Assembly: GCA_037179385.1 (NCBI GenBank)
Contig: CM074189.1
Coordinates: 19,513,020 to 19,577,019, forward strand
Direction of reading: 5' to 3'
Length of the DNA: 64,000 nt
Source: Holothuria scabra
Taxonomy: Eukaryota > Echinodermata > Holothuroidea > Aspidochirotida > Holothuriidae
Made by a program: the position numbers and the translations under genes. Positions 13,201 to 23,700 of this stretch are shown here, in pieces. The notes under the pieces were generated by a model, which did not search any database, was not told the origin of the DNA, and saw only the letters and a list, made by a program, of their open reading frames with translations. How positions within the stretch are numbered: the first letter of the stretch is position 1; each line of letters begins with the position of its first letter.

Positions 13201-16200
13201 ACTAGACAAACCTAGCGAAAGGGTCAAAATGAATACCGGAATCCTTAAGTTTTTAAGGAGGCAACAAATGTGTTGAAATGTAAAGTCAATGTCTGATTGC
13301 CTTACGCCTCTCTAACTTATCTATTATCAATCTTTCGTTTGGATTTAGAGACAATTAAATATTGTTTGGGTGCCTTACTTGAAGAATGGATTAAGTAATA
13401 TGTATCATTCCAGTGATGGTGATAAAACGTGTTGCCAAGAGTATGCAGACGGCAAGTTTAATGTAAGCTCATTTCGGCAAAAACAGTTTTATTCATGTTT
13501 GGTAGTCATCTCTTTCTACTTCTGCTTGTGATAACTATGTTTGCTTCAGTTGCGTGTACCTATTACTGAAGTATGCATAAGTCAAATGGTTTAAACAGTA
13601 AGTTCTGATAAAGAATCCAAGACTAGTAGGCAAGGTTTGAATACAAAATATACGACAGATGTTTATTACATTGGTCAATATTGGTCAAGGCTGCAAGCTT
13701 AAGGTAGTGTGTCCAGCTTTTCATGTGGGTCGTGCAGAAAGAAAAGCGTATATAAAGGTCAAAACCCAGTCGCGTGCCCTTCAGTTTTGCATTTCATTCG
13801 CTCAGGTAGAAACCCGTCATTTAATTCATGGCATATGACCGAGAAATTTGAATTTTACTCATAAGAAATATATTGTCTCTTCATGAATCAGATAAGAAAT
13901 CCAAGGAGAAGATATCATCTAAGAGTATGCTGCGAGAGGTTCTGAAGTATAAATCCTTCTGTGTTGCAGGTAAGAATTTTCTTGCTTTACGGAATTTAAA
14001 ACAATTATTTTATGTTAGTGCACGTAAGTTGCGAATATGATCTAGAAGGACAATTATATAACTTAGATGATGCCACAGAGTTCACGGTCTTTGCAGTTGG
14101 CAGTGAATGCGATGATTCCAGAAATAAACTGTGAGACTTTTCTTCCGCTGCTACTTCATTTAATGGACTTTTCAAGGTTAACCAGTACTGGTTGTTTTAA
14201 AAAAAAAAAACAGGGGCTTTCTTCAATAAAAAAAAAAACATTTTTGAGACAATTTGATTTTTAAAAATTCAGATTCTTTGGAAAATTTACATCTTCCGTG
14301 ATGTAATTTTTTTAAGGTCAGACCGAAAATTGTAATGAAGGGAGGAAAAATTAAAACATAATAACTTTGCACCTGTTGAACTAACTGTTCTACTAAGCAA
14401 ATTTATAGCGGATGGGTTTAGGTGATTTGCAAGACTGTTTTCTGACGAACCAAATTTCCATGACGCACCCGTGGTCCTGATGGGCATACTTTGTGAAAGG
14501 AAAAGGGTATCTGCTGGAGGGAAATATATTGATTCCAGTACACTGAAGGTTTCTTTATGATACGACTGCACTTGCAAAAGGGGTGTCATTTCCTAATTCT
14601 TAACTATTGTAGGTCATAAAGACAATGTGATTTGTCCTTCATTCAGCTATAGAAACTAGGATTTTCAACAACATGATATCCTTAATCAAAGCGAATTACC
14701 TCCAGAGACTATTCGTCATTAAATCACAATCAAATTTAATCAGGAATTATTAAATTGTAGCGAATAAAATATTTTTCTAAAGGAATTGTTTACATGTCTT
14801 AGGAGGAAGTTTTTGTTCGCAATATGCCTTTCTCATCCAAAGCAAAATTAGTTCTGCCTTTCGAGCAAAGGTAGGGGAAAATAAGCACTAATTATTTCTA
14901 CGTTCGCCCTGGCAAAAGTACGTGGTAGGGGAAACCAAATGTTGCATCCACAACAACGAAAGTATATAAAATAAACAAGGATTCGTTTGTTGATCTCAAC
15001 GGCTAACACTTCAAACATCTTTTGACTTGAAGAAACAAACGACACTTAGTATGCTCATGTTACACTGGCAAGGTTCGGTATATCTTTTTTGATATTCTTC
15101 ACACTTTTGTGTTTCTGTCTTGTACACATTCTACCCCTGCCCCTCTCCTCAGCCTCGTTTCAAAAAAATGAAATTTAAGACCTCGAATTAGTAAGCGATC
15201 CATGGTTTTGAACATACAAGAAGATTCATTACTTAATTTCCTAAATCTTACGTTTTGTATTTTTCACGTATTTCATATTTGCAATGGAAGGAAGTTATTT
15301 CGGCCTCATTTAAAGCATATGCCAATAAGTGCCCGGTGATACATATAACCCTGATAGAAAAATTTGATCGGCCCGATGGGGGTCCGCCGTATGCAGCTCC
15401 GGCGGATTGTCCGGTAGCAAGCCAGCGGTTCGCCGATGGCAGCGATGCTGATTGGTTACACAAATGTATGACGTCATGGAAGTTGGGATTCAGCTGGCGG
15501 ACCGCCATCGGCCCGCTGTCGGCCATTTTGCAACCGGCGGACCGCCGACTTTTGCTAACAGGGAAATAAAGCAACCAGATTACTCTGTACAACGAAAGTA
15601 CGGTACACCGTACTTTCGTTGTACAGAGTAACCTGGTTGCTTTATAGGTACGTAGTAACATAGAGTCCCTTATTTACATAAAATGTGACGCACCGGCATA
15701 AGCAACAGACAGGTAACACAAATACATTTCATTACAGACCGACAGATCGAACTACCTCGATATACAACAGATCTACACACAACTACGAGCCTGGCAGCCG
15801 TTACAAAACATGTACTACCAGGAACTGATGGAGGTATTGTAGTATACATAAAATATTTTGGTAGATGACAATTTGAGACAAATTTTTAAAAATGTATTAA
15901 AAATTTATTAGTAAATAAATATTTATATCAAAAGGGTCGTTCATGGCTGGCGCAGACAGGATCTTTAATTGGGGTGGAAACCGTAAGGTTCGCTTGCCGG
16001 ACTTAGGGGATAAGGAGGAGACGTTCCCCTCTTCTTTAAGAAATGTTTAAATATTGAAGTACCATCGGATTCAGACTGATGCAGCATTGGGCAACATTTG
16101 AGGTCAAGTGTTTGTTCCAGTATATGAAACAAAATATTGTCACAATTCACGCAGTCCTCGTACATCCCTCCCCTCCGACGTGCGCTACCGCCCCTCCGGC

Positions 16201-19200
16201 TTCGACAATGGGATTTTCGATTTGTTCATATGTTGAGAATAAAATATGAAAGTTTGGAGCCTACGTACTGGCAGGAAGTACCGTGGACACATCATAAAAG
16301 CACTCTAATTACAAACCTAAGACTTGGTGAGTCGTGGTTCAAAATGAGCGATACTGTGACGTCACGAATCACGAGTATGCCTACTGCATAACAAGTTTGC
16401 TTTGACTAACTTGCTTATTTTGCAACTGCCCATTTACTGAGAGCAGTGGCATCACCTACGGGGGAGGGGGTAGGGGGCACGTTCCCCCCACGTGAATTTT
16501 TTTAAGATTCGATTCTTCTTTTGACAAGAAAAGGCAGTAATTTCCGTACTTTCCAACCGAAAATATCGCAAAAACACCTGGGAAAAGCCATTACCGGCCG
16601 TCTCAGGGGTTGCCTTTTTTCAAACCTTTATGCACACTTCCCACTACGCCAGTTGAATGTGGCGCACAGCTAAGGTAACCAATCAAGCAGGATTAGGCCT
16701 ACATTTTTCCTTAAGAGTATCATCTAACTGCACATCAACTGCTTTTCTTTCTCTTTCTAGCTTACCCCCCCCCCCCCCCACCCCCACCCTTGCTTGTTAG
16801 TAGTCTCACTAGTTTTGTAACCAGTAACACTTTACTTGAAGTTGCCCTGGAAGTAAATTTTAGACCAGTTTAAAGACAATAGAATTACCCTTAAAATACG
16901 ACCTTATTACCTCACAAACCCCTGACCCCTCCGAGACTCATATTGAACTGCCAATTAGCTTTTCTGTATAGTTCATCTCCCCCTTTTTCAAATGTCAGTC
17001 GGATCCGCCCTTGATAGTTGAATCACTGGTATTTTTTACCAACAGTCCTACTGAAAGTTACCTGGACCTAATTTTAATTCCAGTGTAAAGTAATTAGAAG
17101 CATCCTTTATTAGCGACATAAGTACCTCACAAACACGCTAAATTTCAAGAGCTTCCGCTTCGCCCCCTGGACCCCACCGGAGCTTTCCCCCTGGACCTCA
17201 CCAGGGGCCTAAGGCGGACCCCTGGACCCCACCCGTTGAGCCTCGCGCTTCGCGCTCGGTGTCGCCTACGGCGCCATGAGTGGAGTCTATCAGTACCCTT
17301 CTGCAAAATTGTTGTGATCCCAGTGCCCCCCTAGAGTGGAAAGTCTGGTGACGCCACTGACTGAGAGGCTATTGCACGGAAAATCTCATTGATATTTTCA
17401 AGAATCCATACCCGTTTGCATAGCTTCATGGGTTATCCTGGTCTCAGCAGACATGATTGTGTAACCCACAGGAAGCCAGGTGAAGCTTAACGACACATCA
17501 AGACACGCCTTCTTAAGTGTGTTCGTATGGTTCTGTTATGGTCCAAGTTCCCTTTCGTCACCTCTTACGTTAGAAGGGGAATACCGTGAACATATTCTTC
17601 AACAGCCATTCCAAAGTGGGCAAAAGCAACCCCAGTGCATGTTCTCAAATAGGCGGTTTGTCTGCATCTTTTGAATTCGATGTCAATCAAGGGAAAAGTA
17701 CAAGCTGGGAAGCCGAAGAATACAAACCGTCTAACTCGGGCCAAACAAAATTTCACACAATAGTCCCCTGTAGTGCAATATTCTGTCTTGCTCGGTCCAA
17801 TCACTGGTTAGCAGGAAGACTGTTTACATAGGCTAGAAGAACCATTCATTTCTTAACATTTGCTTTGTACACTCTAAAGCACCCTGGTCAAAATTGACCA
17901 GGATGCGGTCACGGGTTATCCAACCCATTTCCCGGATCAGTAGTGACATCCTCCTGGTTAAATTTGACCAGACGTTAGTCAAAATTTTGCATATTCCTGG
18001 TCAAATTTTAACAAGGATATGTCACTGCTTAACCAGGAATCCTGGTTGCATAACCCATAACTGCATCCTGGTCAAATTTGACAGGGTGTTTTTAAAGTGT
18101 GTATGCTTGGGGCGACTTCCAGCTGCATTTGGTAATTGGTACTTATCCAGGGTCCCCTTCCAAATGCCTGATTCATAATGTGTGTGGTTAATCGAGTTAT
18201 AACGGATGTTTTTCATAATGATCCAGGGCAAAACGTGGCGGGTTGATGGGAATCCGACTTGAAGTCTAATCACAAACAAGATGACATTAAAACGGCTCAT
18301 TTACTTGGTTCATGAAATTCATCAATTTTTTTTTTTTTTTTTCAAACGTGCTAAGTTTTCTTCACATATCAATGGTCAAACTTAGGCAATACACCCATTA
18401 TCCTCCTTACAAATAACTCTTTTTTAAGTTACATTTAATTTACACTCTAATATCAAAAGAGTGAAATTAGTCACTCTCTAATAGGATGAGAAGTGTGAAT
18501 TCAACCCCATTAGAGTATTAATTCACTCCAAATAGAGTGAAATTCACTCCAGGAAGAGTGAAAAATTCACACTTCCACTCACACACTTCTAAGAGTGATC
18601 ACTGCATGCACTCCGTCAAGAGTGAAACTTGAGTCGCTTTTTTGGAGGGAACTTCACTCTTTTAAGAGCGAATTTTACTCTTTTTGGACTTATTTAACAC
18701 CCTAATGGAGTGACTTCACACTGTTCACTTTATGAAAGAGTGACTTAGCTCACTCTTTTGATTTTGGAGTGTATGTAAACTGCCTTAATTTTCATTACAG
18801 ATTGCTCAGAATGGACTCAACATTCAAATAGTCTTTACTGCCTCCTCTCTCAAGTTAAAAATTGGATATCAGCAGTTAAAAAATGCGAAAGCTACTCTAG
18901 TCGAACTCACATGGTTTTCATCAACTCAGACGAGGAAAATGGCTTCGTCATGAGATTTTACGATCAGAGGAAACCAGCTGAAGATAACCGAAATGCCTAC
19001 TGGATAGGTCTTGCAATGACAGAAGAGAGTGAGTTAAGCTTGATTTTAATCCTTATGATGCTGCAAGAGACGTAAATGTAGTTTTGAAGGCATTTTAACA
19101 TTGAAACATTTTAACGGTTATATCTATTCAAAAAAAAGTGTTCCTCATTTGCATTTAAACACACAATGTAGAATGCTAAAGTGTTAGTACTGTAAAGGCT

Positions 19201-19605
19201 TTTCTGAAGCAAAGTGGGAAAGGGCCCTAACCATAATAAGCGGCATTCTAATTCTAATTCAGAGTCGTACGTGTATACTGTACAGAGTTGTCAGAGGCAG
19301 CCGCATATACGGCTATGAGCATTGTAAGGATAAAGAACAGTTATAATAGAAGTGTCGATTTCAATGGTAAGGAATGGTCATCGTGATAATAAACTGCTCA
19401 TATGACGCAGTTATAATGTGGCGAAAGGTGGTGATGATAGCGGTGATTTTGATACTGGTATCGCTGGTTGTAATAGTAATTACAGTACTGGAGACAGGAA
19501 TGGTGATGGGTATGGCTATCGATTGAAAAAACATAAATAGTTCATTACGGCTGGTACTGTCGATGATAACTACCATGAAAATTAGCACGACCGTTAAGAT
19601 GATGC

Positions 19606-19637
<32 letters not shown>

Positions 19638-22600
19638 GTGATGATGGTGATGATGGTGGTGGTGGTGGTGGTGGTGGTGGTGGTGGTGGTGGTGGTGGTG
19701 GTGGTGGTGGTGGTGGTGGTGGTGGTGGTGGTGGTGGTGGTGGTGGTGGTGGTGGTGGTGGTGGTGGTGGTGGTGGTGGTGGTGGTGGTGGTGGTGGTGG
19801 TGGTGGTGGTGGTGGTGGTGGTGGTGGTGGTGGTGGTGGTGGTGGTGGTGGTGGTGGTGGTGGTGGTGGTGGTGGTGGTGGTGGTGGTGGTGGTGGTGGT
19901 GGTGGTGGTGGTGGTGAAAACAATGGATACATATCCAAGTGAAAATTGGATGACACTCAGATGTGACACTACGGGGTGTGCAAGAGGGGGCATTTTCCCA
20001 AAACCCAGATTTTGGCCTCATTCTCCCCACTTGCCCCCAACTTAGGTAGGTTAGGAGTTGGGTTGCCCGAAAAAAAAAATTATGTGACTCTCCAGAGACG
20101 TAATTTTTAATCCACGGATATGTTAAAACACATTTGCCCCACCACTGCTGTTGTGGATGCTTTGTTTCACTTAAGATGACTTAAGGCTTAAATTCTAAAT
20201 CGGGACTTTTTCTAACCAAAACAATTCTGAAAGCGAAGGAAAAATTGCGGGCTGAAAATGAGGTTTCCGTAATCTTCAAAAATCATCCCTTTGTGCTAAA
20301 AATGATTACAATGGCTATATAGTATGGCACGCCAAACGGCTCACCTTATATGATGATGTACTAAAAATTATACGTTCATGTACCAAAAATATACGATGAT
20401 GTACTAATTTCATACGATCATGATGTAAATTTACACCGTCATATAAGGTGAGCCTGTTGGCGTGCCATAATATGGACCCTTTTATTGGAATGGTGTTAGT
20501 GTGTTTCACCAGCAAGATCCTATGAGCCGCAAGCCAGATGAATTATGAAGTAGCCTACTTTGACCTCATGTTAAAATGATTAGCACATTAAATAAATTGT
20601 AATGATACTGGTCCTCCGGAATGTCCAAGTTTCGAAGCATTGCCAAATTGAACAATACAAGGGCCGATGGGAATCTCAACATGCTGGAGATTAACATGTA
20701 AATACTTTCCTTTGCCATCAGTAATACAGTTACATTGTGCATTCAATTAACTATCACAATTAGCACAATTTTACCTTTAACCAGGGAGCTGTTATGCTTT
20801 ACCCATCCTGAATTACAGAGCAGGTTACGAGTAAAATCGTTTCTGATTAGTATGGCACAAATCTTTTTCAAAGTGTGTGGCTGGGTAAAAGGTGGTTTGG
20901 TGAGCCACTAGAGGGCAAGGCCCCTCGATCAAACAAATGTTACCAAGACCGTTTCCTGGGTTGACTTGCGTTGTAATTGTTACCGGTAGCCCACTAGGTA
21001 ACATTCCCATAGTTGGGACCTTATTGCCAGGGTCCTATTTCGTGGCCCATTTGGAACCATATGATTTTGCACTCGCGATTAATAAGGGACCCATATAGGC
21101 TGGCCCACATGATCTATATGGCCCACATGGGGTAGTTTTGGGACCCATGCCGTAAACGAGTGATATGAGGGGAAAATATGCGGACCATCGCTACGGTATA
21201 TCATCCCTGATGAATGTGGGCTAACTGGGGCCCTCACTAATCGTAATGTCGTCTACATAACGACCAATGCATAGAATTAAAAAGAGGCTTACCAATATGA
21301 AGCATAACTCCATACTTCACGGTAGCACACCGCTTTTGTTTCAAAAACAAATCTGATGTCAAATCGTAGGCATAAGTGTCGTAATGGTTGGCAAATACAA
21401 TGTTGAAACAAAACCAGTTAACTCCAAAAGGATATGCTGAGGAACGCTGGTGGCTTTTAAAGTAAATTTCACTTGGAATCGAGCGAAAATTTACTCTAAA
21501 AGGGCGTTAAGATATTGTCCTTTTTTTATTATAACCTCGGCTGAATTTAGCTTCACTTCGAGTTATATTCACGCTTACCAGAAGTGTACTTTAGGACACT
21601 GTTTTGGGAGTAATATTTTGCTATCTTTACTGAGAGTGTGTCTCAAATGCGTCCTCAAACATCGCTACATCTTCCCTATGCGTCTAATAACTGTACAGGT
21701 TAAAAAAAACTTTCACATTTTCGTCGTATGTATTGAAGTTCATCAGTCACTTCCACTACAATGAAATTGCTTACACGAATAGAGTGAAAAGTGTGAGTAT
21801 TAATTCACCACAAAAAGAGTGAAAATCACTCCCTCATAGAAGAGTGAAAAATTCACTCTTTAACGAGTGCTTTTGGAGATCACTCTTTTTTAAGAGTGGT
21901 CCTGCACAATGGCAGGTACTTCATGAAGTGTGAATTTCATACTTCGCTCTTGTGGAGTAAATTTCACTATTATTGGAGTGAGTCTTTTTAACTTCCACTC
22001 GTTTTCTTTTTATTTTTAGAGTGTAGTTCATAGTTGGTTTATAAAAAACCGTTTTAATGTCAATTTGAGAACGACTCACATTCCTCCAAAAGAGTGGATT
22101 TAAAAGTTTTTGCTTAAATCATGCATATATTGACAAGATTGGTGCTATTTCCGAAAAATAAAGCATCTCACCGACTTGGTAACGTCAGATAGTGAACCGC
22201 CTACCACCAACTTCACTGAATTTTTAGCCAGAGGGTGAAAGGGTCTCCTAATCCAGATATGTCAACCGAATAACCCCCCCCCCCCCCCTCCGATCTGAAA
22301 GGTTAAATCAAAATAGTACCGGGCCGGTTAGCATACAGTTACGGTTAATGTGACATGTTTAAGGATTTGATCCAGATTACTTTACTCTTTTAAGCTGCAT
22401 CTGAGGCAAAAATGTTGCATCATTACAAAAGTTATCTGGATCAAATCCTTAAACATGTCACATTAACCGTAACTGTATGCTAACCGGCCCGGTATATTTT
22501 GATTTAACCTTTCAGATCTTGAGTCCTCGAGTACTTAACGCCCCCCCCCCCCCCCCCCCCGCTTTTACTTTAACTAAATGTCAGGTCATGCCAATTGCCG

Positions 22601-23006
22601 GGTGGAATGTTTAGTCAAAGATTAAGATACTTTGTTTAAGGGTACAGAGGGCACACTTTGATAAAGCGGATGTTTGAACCACGACAGGTTTTTAAATCTT
22701 TGTTACAAAAGTTACTGAAATACTAGATTTTATATCTCATTCAAGTTTTCCCCATTAAATTTCTTAAATTATTCTTTGTTTAAACCTTTTCTGCTCGATT
22801 TTTATTGTTTTATTACAGTGGTTTGGAAATGGCTGGATGGCAGCGCTGTAGAGTATAAGGACTGGATAACCGACTTGGGTCAACCTTCACCGGATGGGGA
22901 GTGCATCGTCACGACATTTGCTTATGAGGGCAGTGTTAGTGGCCACTGGTTTAGTATTCCTTGCGATTATGATATGAATGTGATATGTGAACATGATTTA
23001 CAATAG
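10202..23006 (+). CDS. Secreted C-type lectin, six exons
   Basis: Exons 10202-10274, 10952-11089, 13892-13969, 15738-15833, 18801-19028 and 22819-23006 join in phase to 267 codons (266 residues). The protein has an N-terminal signal peptide (hydrophobic MFILSLAAVLVV), a short Cys-bearing segment (CYSC), a Lys/Ser-rich linker, a Thr-rich linker and a C-terminal C-type lectin-like domain of about 135 residues. That domain holds the marks DCSEW, LYC, WIGL, VWKWLDGS, GEC and VICE, and its six cysteines fit a long-form fold. There is no transmembrane segment, so it is probably secreted. The usual EPN or QPD motif is replaced by QPS and WND by WFS, so calcium-dependent sugar binding is doubtful. 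Exons 3 and 4 are called only from splice sites and phase and could be alternative. Marine invertebrates carry large families of such lectins, often linked to immunity; the role of this one is unknown. Confidence 0.8.
10952..11089 (+). CDS. C-type lectin exon 2, Cys-bearing segment
   Basis: Acceptor TTTTCTCACAG and donor GTAAGT; phase 1 in and out. It encodes 46 residues starting DESFCYSCEVLPDNNF and acidic towards the end. The CxxC start just after a signal peptide recalls Ly6-type domains, but too few cysteines follow to call one. Confidence 0.75.
11090..13891 (+). other. C-type lectin intron 2
   Basis: T-rich runs (11770-11820, 12490-12580) and a diverged direct repeat: 11929-12020 resembles 12731-12815 (AACGTC.CAGTCTGG and AACAATATGCTG boxes). 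A candidate promoter lies at 13749-13805. No other gene is seen. Confidence 0.5.
13749..13805 (+). promoter_or_regulatory. Candidate internal promoter: TATA, Inr and first donor
   Basis: TATATAAAGG (TATAAA at 13751-13756) is followed 32 bases later by TTCAGTTTTG, a good TCAGTY initiator with A at 13783. A splice donor CAGGTAGAA follows at 13805/13806. Transcription from here could give a short non-coding leader spliced to exon 3 or a later lectin exon. This is inference from signals only. Confidence 0.4.
13892..13969 (+). CDS. C-type lectin exon 3 (probable)
   Basis: Acceptor CATGAATCAG and donor GTAAGA enclose 78 bases, phase 1 in and out. The frame is open: a Lys/Ser-rich segment ending KYKSFCVA. 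It was found from phase and splice signals only; there is no homology to support it. Confidence 0.5.
15362..15552. other. GC-rich block with CRE and CCAAT-box motifs
   Basis: An isolated GC-rich, CpG-rich stretch in AT-rich intron DNA. It holds TGACGTCA (full CRE palindrome, 15469-15476), a reverse CCAAT box (ATTGG, 15451-15455), GCCATTTTG and repeated GGCGGACCGCC/GGCGGATT words. It could be a regulatory island or the body of an unknown element. Confidence 0.4.
15568..15643. repeat. Short near-perfect hairpin
   Basis: Arms of 37 bases, 15568-15604 and 15607-15643, are reverse complements with one mismatch and a 2-base loop. It would extrude as a cruciform or fold as RNA. It is possibly the collapsed terminus of a foldback transposon. 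Confidence 0.85.
15738..15833 (+). CDS. C-type lectin exon 4 (probable), Thr-rich linker
   Basis: Acceptor TTTCATTACAG and donor GTATTG enclose 96 bases, phase 1 in and out. The open frame reads RQIELPRYTTDLHTTTSL, suited to a flexible, possibly O-glycosylated stalk before the lectin domain. Called from phase and splice signals. Confidence 0.55.
16444..17359. mobile_element. Non-autonomous hAT-type element with 8-bp target duplication
   Basis: 916 bp between CAGTGGCATCACC (left) and GGTGACGCCACTG (right), inverted repeats with one mismatch. The flanks are the perfect 8-bp direct repeat ACTGAGAG at 16436-16443 and 17360-17367. There is no transposase. The interior has the GGGAAAAGCCATTACCGGCC box, also seen near 7550 and 30380, and C-rich tracts. 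Confidence 0.9.
17868..18103. mobile_element. TA-flanked MITE with CCTGGTCAAA repeats
   Basis: Ends are TACACTCTAAAGCACCCTGG and its near reverse complement (right end CAGGGTGTTTTTAAAGTGTG followed by TA). The word CCTGGTCAAATTTGACCAG and its variants recur four to five times inside, on both strands. TA at both edges fits a Tc1/mariner-type target duplication. Confidence 0.75.
18441..18773. mobile_element. MITE family C (CACTC ends), copy 1
   Basis: Terminal inverted repeats of about 36 bases: left ACACTCTAATATCAAAAGAG, right CTCTTTTGATTTTGGAGTGT. TA stands at both edges. The interior repeats GAGTGAA/TTCACTC words on both strands. Copies are also at 21772-22025 and, truncated, from 26768. 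Confidence 0.82.
18801..19028 (+). CDS. C-type lectin exon 5, N-terminal half of lectin domain
   Basis: Acceptor TTTTCATTACAG, donor GTGAGT. It encodes DCSEW, LYC, NWISAVKKC, MVFINSDEENGF and YWIGL, the classic first half of a C-type lectin domain including the WIGL core. Phase 1 at both ends. Confidence 0.9.
19600..19916. repeat. (ATG)n followed by an uninterrupted (TGG)n microsatellite
   Basis: An ATG-type tract from about 19600 turns into pure TGG repeats from about 19654 to 19916, roughly 87 units without an interruption. Long ORFs of His, Val, Thr or Pro here are artefacts of the repeat. The G-rich strand could form quadruplexes. Confidence 0.97.
20323..20469. mobile_element. Short foldback/MITE, 147 bp
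   Basis: Left TATGGCACGCCAAACGGCTC and right GAGCCTGTTGGCGTGCCATA are inverted repeats continuing for about 40 bases. The middle has ATACGATGATGTAC-type repeats. Confidence 0.78.
21772..22025. mobile_element. MITE family C, copy 2 (diverged)
   Basis: Many GAGTGAAA/TTCACTC words, a TACAC left edge and a TTTAGAGTGTA right edge, as in 18441-18773, but more diverged and shorter. Confidence 0.65.
22292..22518. repeat. Long near-perfect palindrome flanked by poly-C
   Basis: Arms 22292-22377 and 22434-22518 are reverse complements over about 85 bases, differing by a single extra base, with a 56-base loop. Runs of C flank both sides (about 22274-22288 and 22541-22560). The high arm identity points to a recent origin or gene conversion between the arms. 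Confidence 0.92.
22819..23006 (+). CDS. C-type lectin exon 6, C-terminal half with stop
   Basis: Acceptor TTTATTACAG at 22809-22818. It encodes VWKWLDGSAVEYKDW, GQPSPDGECIV, HWFSIPCDYDMNVICE and ends DLQ-TAG. The Cys pattern is intact; the sugar/calcium loop reads QPS rather than EPN/QPD, and WFS stands where WND is usual. Confidence 0.92.
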
Positions 23007-23169
23007 GACGATAGTGATCAATGGTACTTTCGGATTTCCTGACTATTGGGTGTTCAAACAGTGATTGAAACGTATATAGTTTGAAGATATTCAATTTAAG
23101 ATGGGGTAATTGTAGCGAAAAATGGTGGAAGCAGTGGAATGGTGGTTGGCAGTGTGCATTTCTAAGTGC

Positions 23170-23700
23170 ATAATCTTCATACCACTTTCATATTTAGCCG
23201 AATGACGTAAATTAAGTAGGTATTTGAAAAATATATTTGTCATGGAACATCCAACAACCCATTGGTAGCATTAAGCTACCAAAATGAATCGGGCAAATTA
23301 TTACTTTATGGGGCTATATTACTTTATGGGGCGGAGGTTGTTAATTAAATTGATCATTCTTTGTTTTTCAAAATCCGTCATAAAGAAATTCTTTCCTTTC
23401 TCAAACCCTTTACGAAAGAAAGAGAACTAAAGTGATAAAAGGAGCCTCCAGAAAACGTCATACCACTTTTGCATTTTACTGAGTCATGTGAATTAAAGAA
23501 ATCAAACGTTTGTCATGGAACATCTGACAGCCTTTACTTAGCCACCTAAAAAATGGACGATTGTGAATGTTATATTACTTTGTTGGCGGGGGCTGCAAAT
23601 TGACGTTTCCTTTTTAAAAAACCGTCACAAGAAATTACTAATCATTCATAAACCTTTAACGAAAATAGAAATAAAGCAAAAACGCAGCCGCAAGAATTTC
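23170..23700 (+). repeat. Diverged tandem duplication, period about 273
   Basis: Shared words in the same order: CATACCACTTT, TTTGTCATGGAACATC (near 23238 and 23511), TATTACTTT.TTGG/TGGGGCGG, CCGTCA.AA.GAAATT and AAACC.TTTA.CGAAA. It lies just after the lectin stop codon, so it may fall in the 3' UTR. Confidence 0.6.

Larger units (their letters stand above)
13970..15737 (+). other. C-type lectin intron 3
   Basis: A-rich runs near 14200-14245, a GC-rich block at 15362-15552 and a perfect-looking hairpin at 15568-15643. No coding sequence recognised. Confidence 0.5.
15834..18800 (+). other. C-type lectin intron 4
   Basis: Mostly mobile DNA: an hAT-type element (16444-17359), a TA-flanked MITE (17868-18103), a T-run near 18327 and a CACTC-ended MITE (18441-18773) ending 27 bases before exon 5. 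Confidence 0.6.
19029..22818 (+). other. C-type lectin intron 5
   Basis: Holds a (GATGAT)n/(TGG)n tract, a short foldback (20323-20469), MITE family C (21772-22025) and a long palindrome between two C-runs (22292-22518). No exon recognised. Confidence 0.55.

Noticed and set aside
15248..15661. Reverse ORF of 137 residues in a GC-rich block
   Set aside because: It crosses the hairpin, resembles no protein family and its length is explained by GC-rich composition.
19361..20045. Long ORFs of poly-His, poly-Val, poly-Thr and poly-Pro on both strands
   Set aside because: They are all readings of one TGG/CCA trinucleotide repeat in an intron.
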